In this document: piece by piece, positions 21,568 to 36,957 of the stretch
Layout: the number at the start of each line of letters is the position of its first letter
Position numbering within the stretch: position 1 is the first letter of the stretch
Source of the DNA: Batkoa obscura
Taxonomy: Eukaryota > Entomophthoromycota > Entomophthoromycetes > Entomophthorales > Batkoaceae
Assembly (NCBI GenBank): GCA_030770535.1
Contig: JASVEC010000007.1
Coordinates: 558,001 to 622,000, forward strand
Length of the DNA: 64,000 nt
Direction of reading: 5' to 3'
Made by a program: the position numbers and the translations under genes
The notes under the pieces: model-generated
Seen by the model: only the letters and a program-made list of their open reading frames with translations
What the model was told of the DNA's origin: nothing
Database searches by the model: none

Positions 21568-24500
21568 ATGGCAAGTAGTAGTGCTGCACAACCCAGTATG
21601 GAGGATCAAACGAAGAGATTAGAAGAAGCTTTAAATGTAGTAACCAAACAATCATCATTTATGAAAAAATGTTTAGATGACAATAAACTTATGGACGCTT
21701 TAAAACATTGTTCAGCCATGTTATCCGAGCTAAGATCTTCTTCATTATCCCCAAAAAATTATTATGAGTTATATATAGCTATCTTTGATCAACTTCGTTA
21801 TATGACTTCTTACCTTAAAGAAGCTCATATCCATGGTATTCATGACTTAGCTGACCTTTATGAATTAGTTCAATATGCTGGAAATATTATTCCAAGATTA
21901 TATCTTATGATTACCATTGGTTCCGTATTTATGAGTTTACCAGATGCTCCAGTTAAAGAAATTATGAAAGATATGATTGAAATGGCTAAAGGTGTTCAAC
22001 ACCCTACCCGTGGTTTATTTTTAAGACATTATCTTTCTGGTATGACTAAAGATTATTTGCCAATTGGGGATTCTGATGGGTAAGGTTTTAATAATATTTA
22101 GAATAGTTAAAAATTCATGTTCTAAAGGCTACAAGGAAACCTCAGTGATAGTATTAGTTTTACTTTAGAAAATTTTGTCGAGATGAATAAATTATGGGTA
22201 AGACTTCAACATCAAGGTCACTCTAGAGAAAGATCGAAGCGTGAAGCTGAACGTAAAGAGCTGCGTACCTTAGTAGGTACTAATTTAGTAAGATTATCTC
22301 AATTAGAGGGTATGAATTTAGAGTTATATAAATCTCGTATTTTACCTGAATTATTGGAACAAATTATAAATTGTAAGGACCTTATTGCACAGGAATATTT
22401 AATGGAAGCAATCATTCAAGTAATTGAATCTTTTTTTGAAACTTTAATGTTTTATTAAATTTAATATTTAAGGTTTTTCAAGATGACTTTCATCTTCGTA
22501 CCTTAACTCCATTTTTAGCATCAATTGCTAATCTTCACCCGCAGTTATCAGCTAAAGGTATTGTTATCTCATTTATTGATCGTTTAGCAGCGTATGCCTC
22601 TAGAGAAGCAGAAAATGAAGAAAATGAAGAGGTTGAAGAAGAAAATATAATAAATGAAGATCAAAAAACATTAGCTGAAGAAGAAGGAGAAAATGCTACT
22701 CCAGTCACTACTAAAAAACAAGAAGATAAAGTAAAAACTCATCGTGGTATACCAGAAGATGTTAAATTATTTGAAGTCCTTTGGAAGCAAGTCATTGATT
22801 TAATTGAAGTACATATATATAATTTGATCAATTTTTAAAATATAAATTATCCTTTTCTAGGCTCGTAAAGAAATTCCTTTTGATGATATCACTGCCCTCT
22901 TAGTTTCTTCCGCTAATTTAGCCATCTCTTGTTACCCTGATAACCTTGAATACTTTGATCAAGTATTAACAAATGCTAAAGAACGTTATATTGCTTTAGA
23001 AGATAGGTAAAGAGTCTATATTTTTATTTGTCTGTTTAATTAATCCATTTTTTAGCCCAGATGCACAATCAACTACTGCGTTAGCTAACTTACTTAGTTT
23101 ATTAAAGGCCCCAATTGAAGCCTACCCAGATTTATTGACTTTATTAAAGCTTAAAAATTATCTTGATTTATATAAATCACAACCTTATGAATCACGTCGT
23201 ACCATTGCCAATACACTTATAGCTGGTCTTTTAAAGAGAGAAACTTTATTAACAAACAAAGTCGAAGTGGATGGAGTATTAGATGTTATTTCAGTATTAT
23301 TAAAAGATCAAGACGATGGTGGTATTCGATTTAGCAGAATGTTTGGAGATATATCTAAAAAATTAGCCTATGAAAAAGAAGAAAAATATGTAACTGAATT
23401 AACTTCAGTTGCTAGACTTCTTAATTTGATTCACAATGAGAATTCGGATATTATGTTGGAGGTAAATTTTATTGATGCATTTTTCAAATTTAAATTAATA
23501 CATTTAGCTTTTAAAATCTGCTTTTACATTTGTAATTCAAGGTGATGTTAGAGTTAAATTTACTTTACCACCTCTTATCCATTCAGGTATCAAATTATTA
23601 CGTATCAATGCACTTAAAGAAGAAAAGGTAATTTATTTATACGATTTTTAATCTGCTTCTTTTTAAATATAATTTTATTATAGCCAGAAGATCCATTCGA
23701 AGCATATAGATCAATATTTTCATTTTTACATAATTCAACTACCAATTTATATAATAAAACAGAAGGTCATGATATTACCTTTCGTTTATTTTTAGCATCA
23801 GCTTTGGCTGCTGATGAACTTAATTGTGAAGCTCAAGCTTATGATTTTTTCGTTGAGGTAAATAATAATCAAATTCGAAAAACATTAAAAATTAAAATAA
23901 ATAAATAGGCATTCACTTATTATGAAGAATGTATCAGTGAAAGTAAAGCACAGTATGAAGCTATATTACTGTTGATTGGTTCTTTACATTCTACTCGCTC
24001 TTTTGGTGCTGAAAATTATGATAATTTGGCTACTAAATGTGTATTACATGCTGGTAAATTGTTAAAAAAACCAGACCAATGTCGAGCCCTTTCTCAAGCT
24101 TCAAGATTATTTTGGGTTGTTGCTACTCCCCAAGCACAAATTCCTGGTTCAGATCAACTTCATTTGCCTTTGTTATCTCAGCGTGAGGTATTATTATTGT
24201 TTACAGTAAATTTATACAAGATTGATTTTTTGAATAGGAAAACTTATATCGTGAAGGTAAAAGGGTATTAGAAACCTTACAAAGAGCACTTAAAATTGCG
24301 GATGGAGTCATGGATCCCTTAAGGAGGTTTGAATTATTTGTCGAATTAATTCAACATTATTTATATCATTTTCGTATGGGATGTAATTCCATTGAAGCAC
24401 GTTATATCAATGGCTTATTTGAAATTACGCGTACTCATTTAGATAACTTAGAGTTAGAAAATGAAAGTAATAATAGTATTGGGTATCAAAATGTAGCACC

Positions 24501-24648
24501 TGATTTAGCGTTTGGCTTATCAAAAAGCTCTGTTTTAGATATGTTTCAACGTTGTTTACAGCAAGTTAAACAATTAAAACAAAATCCACCTAAATTGGAT
24601 TATCATGTAGATTTTCAACTTTTGGAACCAGAAACTGTGGATTTTTAA
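21568..24648 (+). CDS. VPS35: Retromer subunit VPS35
   Basis: Nine exons: 21568-22079, 22128-22419, 22473-22808, 22861-23006, 23056-23461, 23508-23627, 23684-23857, 23909-24187 and 24238-24648, giving 891 aa. VPS35 is the alpha-solenoid backbone of retromer, which retrieves cargo from endosomes to the Golgi. The invariant N-terminal [14 protein letters not shown] motif (about residue 109), which binds VPS26, is intact, as are [18 protein letters not shown] and, in exon 6, [15 protein letters not shown]. For exon 6 the acceptor at 23506-23507 is required: the nearer AG at 23540-23541 would lose the frame and the residues before RVKFTLPP. An acidic Glu/Asn linker lies at about residues 345-375. 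The C-terminal HEAT-like region binding VPS29 is present. The gene converges on hexokinase (319 bp between stops). Confidence 0.95.
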
Positions 24649-24967
24649 TAGCATAAGGTGGTTTCTTTTTTAATTAAAGTTGAGATATAAAATATATTCT
24701 TATTTAATTTTTATCTAAATTTATTATGTAAAATATATTATCATATTATTTTTGGATTTTATTTTGGCCTTAATAATAAAATATAAATAATGTAAAGGAA
24801 TGTTTGATCCTAAATAAATTAAACTCTTAACAAATATAAATTTAAACAATAATGATATAAATAAGTAAAGATTAAAATCCAATTTTAATTTAAAAAGGTT
24901 AAAGAATAAAATAATGAAAGGGGGTAGAAGAAATACCATACACAAAAAGATATGTTCAAGAAGAAAC
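24649..24967. other. Spacer between convergent VPS35 and hexokinase genes
   Basis: AT-rich 3' flanking sequence. An 85-residue open frame here on the minus strand is Leu/Phe/Ile low complexity and not convincing. Confidence 0.5.
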
Positions 24968-26473
24968 TTAAGTAGAAGCAATCATAGCAGTCATAGCAGC
25001 ACCAATACCAGAACCATCTTTAGCAATAACTAACTTAACTTTAGTAGCATCATCACCCATTAATTCTTCTAAAGCTAATAGCATGTCCTTTCTAAAGTTA
25101 GGATGATGTTCAAATAAAGAACCATCAATACCAATAGTAACTTCATCTTCAACACAATCCATACGTTTTTTAACTACAGCTGATAATACAGTAGCAGATA
25201 ATCTAGCAGATCTTCTAGCTACAATATTACAAATTCCTTTAATAGTTTCCAATTCTTTAAGTGTAATAGAATCTCTTGAAATACCAATAATATCTTCAAA
25301 AATATGACGAGTTTTGGTTAATCTTGGTGAATCATCTGCAGAGATTTCAGAGAGGTAAGAAGTAAGTAATTGATATGGGGAATTTAATATAGTAGTAGAA
25401 CGTCCTTTAAATAAAGCACGATTATCAATTAAATATAATAAAATATTACGAACAATTTCTCCTAAATAACGACCTGAAATCATTTTTTCTAATACCATTT
25501 CATATGGATTTTGAGTTTCCCTATCTAATTTATGATCAAAAGAAGTACATGGAATATATTCTTTATCTGTATCAAAGGAACCCCATTCAATATTTAAGAT
25601 CATTTCATCTGAAATATTTGGATCCCCTTTCCATTTTTTAATATTACTTAATTTTTCATAATAAGCAGCATTAGTACCAGTACCCAAAATAACACCAGCT
25701 AAAGTATTTGGATAAGTATAAGCAGAAGATAAAAGAGTACCAACAGTATCGTTAACAATAGCAGCAACAGTAACATTTAACAAACGACGATCTAAAGCAT
25801 CTTGGAGTAATTGAACAACATCTTTACCTAAAGCACCAGGACAAGTGAAACCTTTATTCCACATCAATAATTTACCTCTATTAATAGCTGTTTGAGTTAC
25901 TGGAAAAGAAAATGTAAACCCTAATGGAATAGTATCATTACTATTAGAACTAGAAACTTTATGTTCTAAGATAAAATTTTCAATATGGGTGGCAATATAA
26001 TCAAATAATTGTTTAGCTTCAGCTGATTTTAATTCTTCTGGCACAACAAATTTACGTTGTAATACTTGTACCGGTTGTTTACTACCTCTTAAATGAACTA
26101 AACAGATTCTTAAATTGGAACCACCTAAATCAATAGCAAAATAAGAACCAACTTCTTCACCTGTTGGACGACCAGTGACAAAAGTAGGAATCATTGGCAA
26201 TTGACCACCATCACGACTTAAACCTAATTCCATTTCATTAAGGAAAGCTTCTTGAATGGACTGTAAAGTGGATAAATTAAGTTCAAATTGAGATTCAACT
26301 TCATGGAATAAATAAGCGAGCTTTTGAGTTTTAATTTCACTCAATATATTTTCTTCTTGACCAGGGGGAGAACTTGGTTGGGGTTGAGAAATCGAAATTT
26401 TAGAATTATTACGAGAGATAGGAGCTTTAGGGATATCTTGCCCATTAATATCAGTGATATTTTGAGTCATCAT
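24968..26473 (-). CDS. HXK: Hexokinase
   Basis: Intronless, 501 aa, close to the usual ~485-500 aa of fungal hexokinases plus an N-terminal Ser/Pro/Gln-rich extension of about 40 residues. The enzyme phosphorylates hexoses at C6 using ATP. Visible motifs: phosphate-1 loop FAIDLGGSNLRICLV (residues 112-126), sugar-binding LGFTFSFPV (184-192), the catalytic Asp in AAIVNDTVGT (about 237-246), phosphate-2 VILGTGTNAAYYE (261-273), and the C-terminal adenosine loop GSGIGAAM. The lack of introns contrasts with most genes here. A TATATAAA box lies about 85-92 bp upstream. Whether it favours glucose or another hexose, or has a regulatory role like yeast Hxk2, cannot be judged from sequence. Confidence 0.95.
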   Translation of the reverse strand: MMTQNITDINGQDIPKAPISRNNSKISISQPQPSSPPGQEENILSEIKTQKLAYLFHEVESQFELNLSTLQSIQEAFLNEMELGLSRDGGQLPMIPTFVTGRPTGEEVGSYFAIDLGGSNLRICLVHLRGSKQPVQVLQRKFVVPEELKSAEAKQLFDYIATHIENFILEHKVSSSNSNDTIPLGFTFSFPVTQTAINRGKLLMWNKGFTCPGALGKDVVQLLQDALDRRLLNVTVAAIVNDTVGTLLSSAYTYPNTLAGVILGTGTNAAYYEKLSNIKKWKGDPNISDEMILNIEWGSFDTDKEYIPCTSFDHKLDRETQNPYEMVLEKMISGRYLGEIVRNILLYLIDNRALFKGRSTTILNSPYQLLTSYLSEISADDSPRLTKTRHIFEDIIGISRDSITLKELETIKGICNIVARRSARLSATVLSAVVKKRMDCVEDEVTIGIDGSLFEHHPNFRKDMLLALEELMGDDATKVKLVIAKDGSGIGAAMTAMIAST

Positions 26474-28054
26474 GGTTTAAATAATAGAAATAAAGAGGTT
26501 ATTTAAACTTTAAGAGAAATTAAATATTTTTTTTGATTAAAAATGTAATTGTTTTCGTTTATATACATTTTTTCTAATTTGAACCCAATTTTTTCTGTAA
26601 CATTTTGATTGGTAAAAGGGAGTCTTTCACAATATTTTATTGGATAATAATTTAAAATGGCACCTGAATAATTTAGTGGAAATTTTGTATGAATGAAATA
26701 TTGAAAATTTTAAAATTGTAGAAAACTATTAATAAATAAATATAAGTAAAAACTTATAGTATAGTAACAAGATATAAACTATATCTTACTACACAAACAG
26801 TTTATAAAATAAATAGGATAAATTTTGACTATAAAATAAGGTTCTTAATAAAATATCTTGTCACTCAGATTTTCATAAAATCCATATTTCTTACAAATAA
26901 AATTACCATATTACTTAAAATATATAAACTAGTCAATAGAAATTTAAGAAGAGTGGAGCACAACTGTTAATTATAGAAATCAATATAACATTACATTGGT
27001 CATGTTTTATTTATCCTTTTTTTTTAGTCACCAGGTCTAAATATTGACTATCAGCCAATCAATTGAATTTTAAATGAGGTTTACCATCCATTTACTTGTC
27101 CTTTCAAGTTTACCATTATCCCTTATTTAGAGGAAGGTGTCTTGTATTTTCATATTTACACCTATTTTTATATCTTTGTGTTTAAAAATATATATTTTAG
27201 CCTGTAATAAAAAATTGTTATTATATTTATTTAGGGATTATTTGACAAGTTTTATAAGTAAAAGTATAAAGTATGAAAATGGTGTAATGTAAAAATGAAG
27301 TAAATTTTGAAAAAAGAACTATCATTTCTGTTATATTATATCGTTAATGCTTCTCATTTTTTCTTATTTTATATTTTACCATAGATTAATCTGAGATAAG
27401 TTCTACATCACGAGACAAATAATTATATATTCGTTTTTTTTCTTGTCTTCTTTTTATGTCATCCTTTTTTATTTTACAGAACCATTCGATTATCTTTTTG
27501 TAAAGAAATAATTAAAATTACCAGATTTGATATCCTTAAGACTATATTATATCACAATGTTTTATTTAAAAATTTATAAAATTTCTCTCAATCTATTTTT
27601 AACCTGATTTTCTCACGTTCAAGATTTTTAAGCTTTATTTCGTTTTAAACAACTTTATAAGATTATTGGACTTTTTTTATTTGTAAAGTATATTGTGTTG
27701 TAAAATAGACTTTATGTTTATAATAATTTATAAATAATATACATCAAAACCATTTTTATAACTAACTGTACTATTTAAAATTTGATCTTTTATTTTCAAT
27801 TATACATTTTAGATTTCATACCTATGTTCATTATTTAAATTATAATTTACACTAGATGAATTTAAAGATAACAAACTACCCTTACCAATCTAAAATCAAC
27901 TATCTCATCCCTTGTTTTTTAAATCTTGAAAATGAACTAAAGGCAATTAACAAATATGTAAAAGATAGAGATTTAAAGGATAATGTATAACTTATCTTGA
28001 TTTTAAAATATAGAAATAACCCAACTCAATGATTAAACATTGTATAATTTTTAT
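26474..28054. other. Hexokinase upstream region, nothing else recognised
   Basis: About 1.6 kb between the hexokinase start and the 3' end of the next minus-strand gene. It is AT-rich, without repeats of the families named here and without convincing frames. Confidence 0.5.
26558..26565 (-). promoter_or_regulatory. TATA box of the hexokinase gene
   Basis: TATATAAA on the minus strand about 85-92 bp upstream of the ATG at 26473, the same spacing as in the secreted-protein gene. Confidence 0.45.
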
Positions 28055-31000
28055 TTACTTTAAATTAATAAAATGACCACAGGCACATGGACAAAATATA
28101 ATGTTATTATCTTTAATTAATGATTTTTTTAATATATAATCGCCCTCAGTATTATTCAGCATCGCATTTAAATCATCCCTACCATCCACAAATAATTCAT
28201 TATTATCAAATTCTATACTTTCTAGTAAATTTAAAAATTCAAATTGAACTTTAAGTTCTAATTTTCTCTTTTTTATCCAAAGTTTTATGTTTTGATTATT
28301 ACACGAAGCAAGTAAAATTGGAGTTATTATATCTTTTAATTGTTGATTGTTACTGTTCTTTTCAACTTTAAATTGAAATTCATTTGTTTTGATTAACTGT
28401 AATATCATTAGCTCTATTTTTAATCGATTCTTATTATTCATTTCTTTTTCTGTTAGTTTTAATTTAGGCTATTTTATATATTAATAAATAATAACACTAA
28501 ATAACATAAATAGTACTTACGATTCTATTAAATAATATAGTAACTAATTTAACAAATATACTTAACTCTAACTTCAATTCAATTGAACAAGAAATTATAC
28601 ATATTAAACAAGAGGTAATGGAATTAATATACTAAAGTAATGAATAAATAAATAATAAAATAATAAATTGAGATTTACTTCATTTTCATTATCTAAGATA
28701 GATTCATAATATTTTTGATATAACAATATACAATTAATAATGATTTTTGTTGTTAATTTTAATAACTTAATTTCCTTTATACTTTCTGTTGGTATTAATA
28801 TTTGAATTAGATTTAATTGTTGATTCAATAAACTTTCAATATTATTTTCTAAATAAAATTATTATATTATTATAATTTGATATATAAAATATTAAATTAC
28901 CTTGGTGATTAAAATTCTCATCCAATTCCCAATAAGAAAAATGAGAAATAAAATAAGTTAAGTCAGATTGATTTTCAGATAATAATAGATGTGGTAAAAG
29001 GAGAGGAAAAAATAGATAAAAGAATGAATTCAATAGTTTTATATTATCAGTTATTTCACTATTATTATTGTTGTTCTCTTTACTTAATTTCTTTTTTAAT
29101 TGAAAGATTTTTACAATTAGTCTTAAATTTCTGTTAATTAATTGGTAGTTCTAATTGCTATAATTAATGTATTGTCAAATAAATAGTTTAAAACTTACTT
29201 TTTTATTAATTAAATATCTTATATAAATACGTAAACATAATATCAAACTTCGAATTATTAATTTAATTTCTGTTTTTAGAATATCATCTAAATAGAATAT
29301 TTACTACTATTGTTTGCTAAATATTATATTAAATTACCAATATGATTAACACAGCAATAAATAATAAAATGATGAATATTAATGAAATGATTAAATAATT
29401 CACTATTATTAGTAAAATAGCTTAAACATGTATTATTTGACAAAATAAATTCAAATTGTTTTAGAATGCAGTTTAAATCAAATTCTATCTTACTATATTC
29501 ACTGTCTAATTGAATACGATTATTTAACTTATCGACTAACTCTCGATTATTTATTGATTTCATTAGGTTATATTTAAATTGAATAATTATTAATTTAATG
29601 TAGTCATTAAAACAATTGATTTTAACAAAGTAATTTATAATTGTATAATTGTTATCATTGTTTAATACTATAATGTTACTACCATCCTTTTTATTTAATT
29701 CATCGCTACTGTTATTTAATAGTAATAATTCTAACCCTAACTGAATATAATTATGATGTTGTTGAATGTTATAGATATCACTATCAATCAAACAATTATC
29801 TTGAAGTTGAAAAATAGTTAAGAGTAATTGAAACAAGATAACTTTATCACTTTCATTAAGTAACGAACTCATTCGATTGACGAAGTTCAAGTTTAACCAA
29901 TTAAATTCCTAAATAATGTTAGATAAATTACTTTAATTGATTGCAACAATCTATAATTAATAATAGTCTACCTCATTATCATTTAATAAATTGTTATTAT
30001 CATTATCTATTTCAATAAATCGACTTAAATATGAATTTAAGTAATATAGTAAATATTTATTGATTCGTTTGTTATTGATATTATTTGATAATTCATTTTT
30101 AAAATAATTTACATGTTGAATTAGATACTTTTTATTATCACTCAACTTTAATAAATAAAATAAATAAGAATTACTTCCTTTTAAATCCAATTCACTTAAT
30201 CTTAGCAAATAGTTCTTTTCCTTTTCATGACTTATATTCTTTTGGTTACCATTATTGTTTATGTTGATCTCATTAAACGATATAATTTCCACTATTAAAT
30301 CAATTAATTTACTCTCTGTTTGTTTATTCTCCAAGAATACCAATAGTTTCAACATTTCTTCCAACTTGATGATGGTAATATTAAATTGATACTCTTTAGT
30401 TAAACTAAAGATGAAACTTAATAATTGATATATTAACTCTTTACTAGTATTGCTATTAACATAATAAAATATTTTGATTTTAAAATAAGTAAAATAAGTA
30501 ATCAATTCACTATCAATCTTATTTCTATATTTTATAAACTCTTTAGTCTCATAAATGATCTTTTGAATAACTCCTTCGTTTTCTTCATTCATCAAAATAT
30601 GTTCATATATCCTTTCGATAAATAATATTTTAAACTCCATGTTAATAATATCATAATATTTCCTAAATATTATAAACAATCCAATAATACTTTGTTTTCT
30701 TACTATAAAACTTGGATCAATTAATTGTTTCTAAAAAAATAAATTATAAAGTTAAAACTTATTATACTATTAATTGCTTACGTTAATAACCTCCAACTGA
30801 TTATAAAATTCCGATTTAAAATTATTATCATTACATAACGGAAATAACCAACAAAAAAAAGTTATAGCGTTAGCTCTAACTATTCAAGATCAATAACTAA
30901 ACGCCGCTAAAAAAACAAATAACAGTTACCTATTGGGTTTGCCACAAATAAATAATTATAATAAAACGGTGAAAATAATTGAAATAATATATTCTCTGCT

Positions 31001-31252
31001 TCGTTTAAATCCTCACTATTTCTCAGCTCTAAAAACGCTTCAATTTCTTCTTTTACTTTAGCTTCTATTAACTCTATCTCTCCTTCGTTTCGTGGATTTA
31101 ATAAATACCGTTCAATAACTTTGTGGAGCACTTCTTTTTCTATTATAATTAGTTGAGTATTTATTTTACCAACTGGTTTAGTCTTTATTATAATTACCTA
31201 TACTCTCCTTTTGTCTGTATTCGCTTGTACACCATTGTTTGTAGATACTCAT
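28055..31252 (-). CDS. Unrecognised 906-aa helical protein, 10 exons
   Basis: Exons in transcript order: 31252-31198, 31139-30930, 30873-30782, 30730-29972, 29908-29338, 29287-29199, 29150-28901, 28848-28679, 28631-28521, 28468-28055; all phases close. The protein begins MSIYKQWCTSEYRQKESIEK and is almost entirely Leu/Ile/Asn/Glu-rich amphipathic helix, with no signal peptide or clear membrane segment, so a HEAT/ARM-like solenoid is likely. Two short Asn-rich loops occur. The last residues contain a Cys cluster, NNIIFCPCACGHFINLK, just before the stop, which looks like a metal-binding or thiol tail. I do not recognise the family. Codon use is even more AT-biased than its neighbours, consistent with fast evolution. 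A degenerate copy of exon 5 with its intron lies 5' of the gene at 31738-32225. Confidence 0.72.
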
Positions 31253-31465
31253 AATTGATTTAAATACAGTCTATGTTTATTTTGAAATTGATACTTTATT
31301 TTATAAAGATGAATTAGGTTAATATTAAAACTACAATAAATTGATTCTATCCTTGAAATTTAGAATTTAAGCTTAAATTTCTAGTGACGAAATCTAATTT
31401 CTCATTTTTTTATTTTATTTTATTTTAAATTTTAAATTTTAAATTTAGGTTACATTGTATAGTCA

Positions 31466-31672
31466 CAGGGGCGAGGTTCCAACTAGTAATTTGTTTTTGA
31501 TATGGCAAAAAGTCTTTAATAATAATGTTGGTAGATTATTCAAAGGTATAATTCTTTACTAACAAACATTATGCTACCTTTTATTGAATTTAGTGAAATT
31601 TCGTAATTTTTATTTTTATCTCAAATGTAACTTAGTGTAAAAAATAAATTAAAAACTGTAACTCCGCCCCTG
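31466..31672. mobile_element. Short TIR element with CAGGGGCG ends (hAT-like MITE)
   Basis: Left end CAGGGGCGAGGTT at 31466 and right end AACTCCGCCCCTG ending at 31672 are inverted repeats of about 13 bp with one indel. CAGGGG-type ends are common in hAT elements, but a clean 8-bp target duplication is not visible, so the family is tentative. No coding capacity. The G/C-rich ends stand out against the AT-rich surroundings. Confidence 0.55.
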
Positions 31673-31737
31673 TAATTGTAAAATATAACTGAAATATGTA
31701 TTAAGCTTTGTATCTTTGAAAATTCTTGTTTTTTGGT

Positions 31738-32225
31738 ATTATCTAAATAATTGATATTATTAATATGTTATTAAATTTTGAATCAAGTTATCAATATGAT
31801 TGATATAGCAATAAATAGCAAAAGGATAAGTATTAATAAAGTGATTAAACAATACATTATAATTAATAAAATAAATTCAACTTGTTTTAAAGCACAATTT
31901 AAATTGTATTTTTCCTATTATTATTTAATTGGATATTGTTGTTTTAACTACTAACTGAATCTCAATTATTAATTGATTTCATTAGGTTATATTAAAGGCG
32001 AATAGTTAGTAAATTAATATACTATTAAGAGTTAATTTAAAAAAAAATACTTTGATTTTATATGATTATTATCATTGTTGTTATCTTAATTTTCATTTAA
32101 ATCCCTACTACTATTGTAATTCAATAAAACTCTAATCCTAATTGAATACAATCTTGATATTGGTGGATTTTATGAATTCGACTGTTAGTTTAATGATTAT
32201 CTCGAAATTAAAAAATCAATAGTAC
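31738..32225 (-). pseudogene. Decayed duplicate of exon 5 of the neighbouring 906-aa gene
   Basis: This stretch aligns in order with 29281-29825: shared blocks include CAATATGATT..AGCAATAAATA, GTGATTAAA..AT, AAAATAAATTCAA.TTGTTTTA, TTATTGATTTCATTAGGTTA, and CTAA.CCTAA.TGAATA. The match continues into the intron between exons 5 and 6 (29288-29337), so it arose by DNA duplication, not by retrocopying. The frame is broken in many places and there are several indels. It lies about 500 bp upstream of the parent gene start, in the same orientation. Confidence 0.75.
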
Positions 32226-32363
32226 CACCTTACACGTTTCTCTCTACTTCATCCCTTTTCTTATAGAATTTTTATACTCTCAGAAAAAAAAGATACTCAG
32301 GTCTTATTAGCCCTTCAGGAGTTTAAGAAAATCAATTGTATTAGATATTTATTTTAAGCATAA

Positions 32364-32410
32364 TTTGTATATTTTTTATTTGTATATTTTTTATTTGTAT
32401 ATTTTTTATT
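32364..32410. repeat. 15-bp tandem repeat, three units
   Basis: Unit TTGTATATTTTTTAT repeated three times without mismatch, about 200 bp upstream of AHA1. Confidence 0.75.
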
Positions 32411-32610
32411 TTTATAAATCTTTAATGAATATTTTAAATGAAAAGTGGCAAATTTAAAATACAGAGACTACATTTAAATTGAATCAGTAATGTTAGATAA
32501 AATACAGATCTAAATTATTCTACAAAATACTCATGTTTCATGAAAAAAGGTGAATTAATTAGCCAAGTGATAAAAAATAATCAAAATTTAAGTCTTTTTT
32601 AAATAGAAAA

Positions 32611-33747
32611 ATGGATAATTGGAAAAATGTTAACAACTGGTAAGCTATGATTAAAATTCAATCTATTTATTAACATCTTCTAAGGCATTGGACTGAAAAA
32701 AATTGCATAAAATGGGCTACAACATATTTTAAAACTTCTTTAACTAATTTGCAAGTTGAGGATAACGAGATTAAAGTTAAAATCGTGCCTGAAGTAAAAG
32801 TAGATGGAGATTGTGACTTAAATCATCGTAAAGGGAAGTTACTACCTTTGTTTGATATGAAATTAGAGCTGCCTATATCAGCCAAAAATAATAGTGGTAA
32901 AGAGGTAATAAAAGGGACCTTGATTATTCGAGAAGTATGCCATGATTCAGATCTCTCAGATTACGTATTTGAGTGGAATGTAATCACAAGCTATGATGAT
33001 AAAGATAGAAGCAAAGTAGCACAGCTTATAAAAAGGGAGTTAGAAACCAAAATCAAAAAAATAATCACCAGTTTTCAAAAAGACTTAATTGAACAACATA
33101 GTAAGGATGTTTATATTGAAGGGGAAACAAAGAAAAAAAGCAGCTTGAAAACACCAACTAAAAAAGATGAGGCTAAAAAGGACGAGATCAAAAAAAGCGC
33201 TAAGATCAGTAATAGTGTTACCATAAAGTTAGATCACTTATTCTATGCTGCCCCGCATGACGTTTATAAAGTTTTTACTGATGCTAAGTTAATTAGTTTA
33301 TGGTCTAATTCAAATACTACCTTTGTTGCAGCACCTAACCTTCCATTTAAACTATTCAATCATCAAATTAAAGGGACTGTATTAAAAGTAATTAAAGATT
33401 CATATGTATCACTACTTTGGAAAGATGAAGACTGGGATAAAGGTATTTTTTTTCATTTTATTGACCTTTGCTGACTTTTTAAAATAGATCATAATTCAAC
33501 AGTGAATTTGTTTTTTGAACCTGAGGGTGAGGCTACAAAGTTGACTATTGTGCATGAAAACATTCCTGAAAGTCAATTACAAAACACTGAAATGAAGTGG
33601 AAGAATAAAATTTTACAACCTATAGAAAAATGTTTTGGTTTTAATCAACAGTTGTCTAATCCTTGGCTTAAATCCCCCAGTGTACTCATTACTAGCACAG
33701 TAGCTTTTGCAGCAGTTTATTTGGGATTTCAATACTTTTCAAGATAA
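32611..33747 (+). CDS. AHA1: Hsp90 co-chaperone Aha1 with a hydrophobic C-terminal tail
   Basis: Three exons, 32611-32639, 32685-33442 and 33488-33747, 348 aa. Aha1 binds the Hsp90 middle domain and stimulates its ATPase. The N domain starts with the conserved NVNNWHWTEKNCIKWA (residues 6-21), and WHW straddles intron 1; KVDGDCDLNHRKGKLLPLFD follows in the usual place. A Lys/Ser linker separates it from the C-terminal AHSA1/SRPBCC domain (about 190-310: ISNSVTIKLDHLFYAAPHDV, LISLWSNS, FNHQIKGTVL, SLLWKDEDWDKDHNSTVNLF). Odd point: after the usual end the chain continues SNPWLKSPSVLITSTVAFAA then VYLGFQYFSR, a ~20-residue hydrophobic stretch close to the C terminus, resembling a tail anchor. 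Aha1 homologues are normally soluble. The gene converges on alanyl-tRNA synthetase with only 44 bp between stops. Confidence 0.93.
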
Positions 33748-33791
33748 GAAATAAAAAAATTAAATTTCATGTTTATTTATTCGCTTCAAAT

Positions 33792-36957
<3,166 letters not shown>

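Larger units (their letters stand above)
31253..32610. other. Intergenic region with element and exon-copy relic
   Basis: This divergent promoter region between the 906-aa gene (-) and AHA1 (+) contains a 207-bp inverted-repeat element (31466-31672), a decayed exon copy (31738-32225) and a small tandem repeat (32364-32410). The remainder is AT-rich. Confidence 0.6.

Noticed and set aside
24724-24981. 85-aa open frame on the minus strand
   Set aside because: Leu/Phe/Ile-rich and overlapping the hexokinase 3' end in another frame; chance frame in AT-rich spacer.
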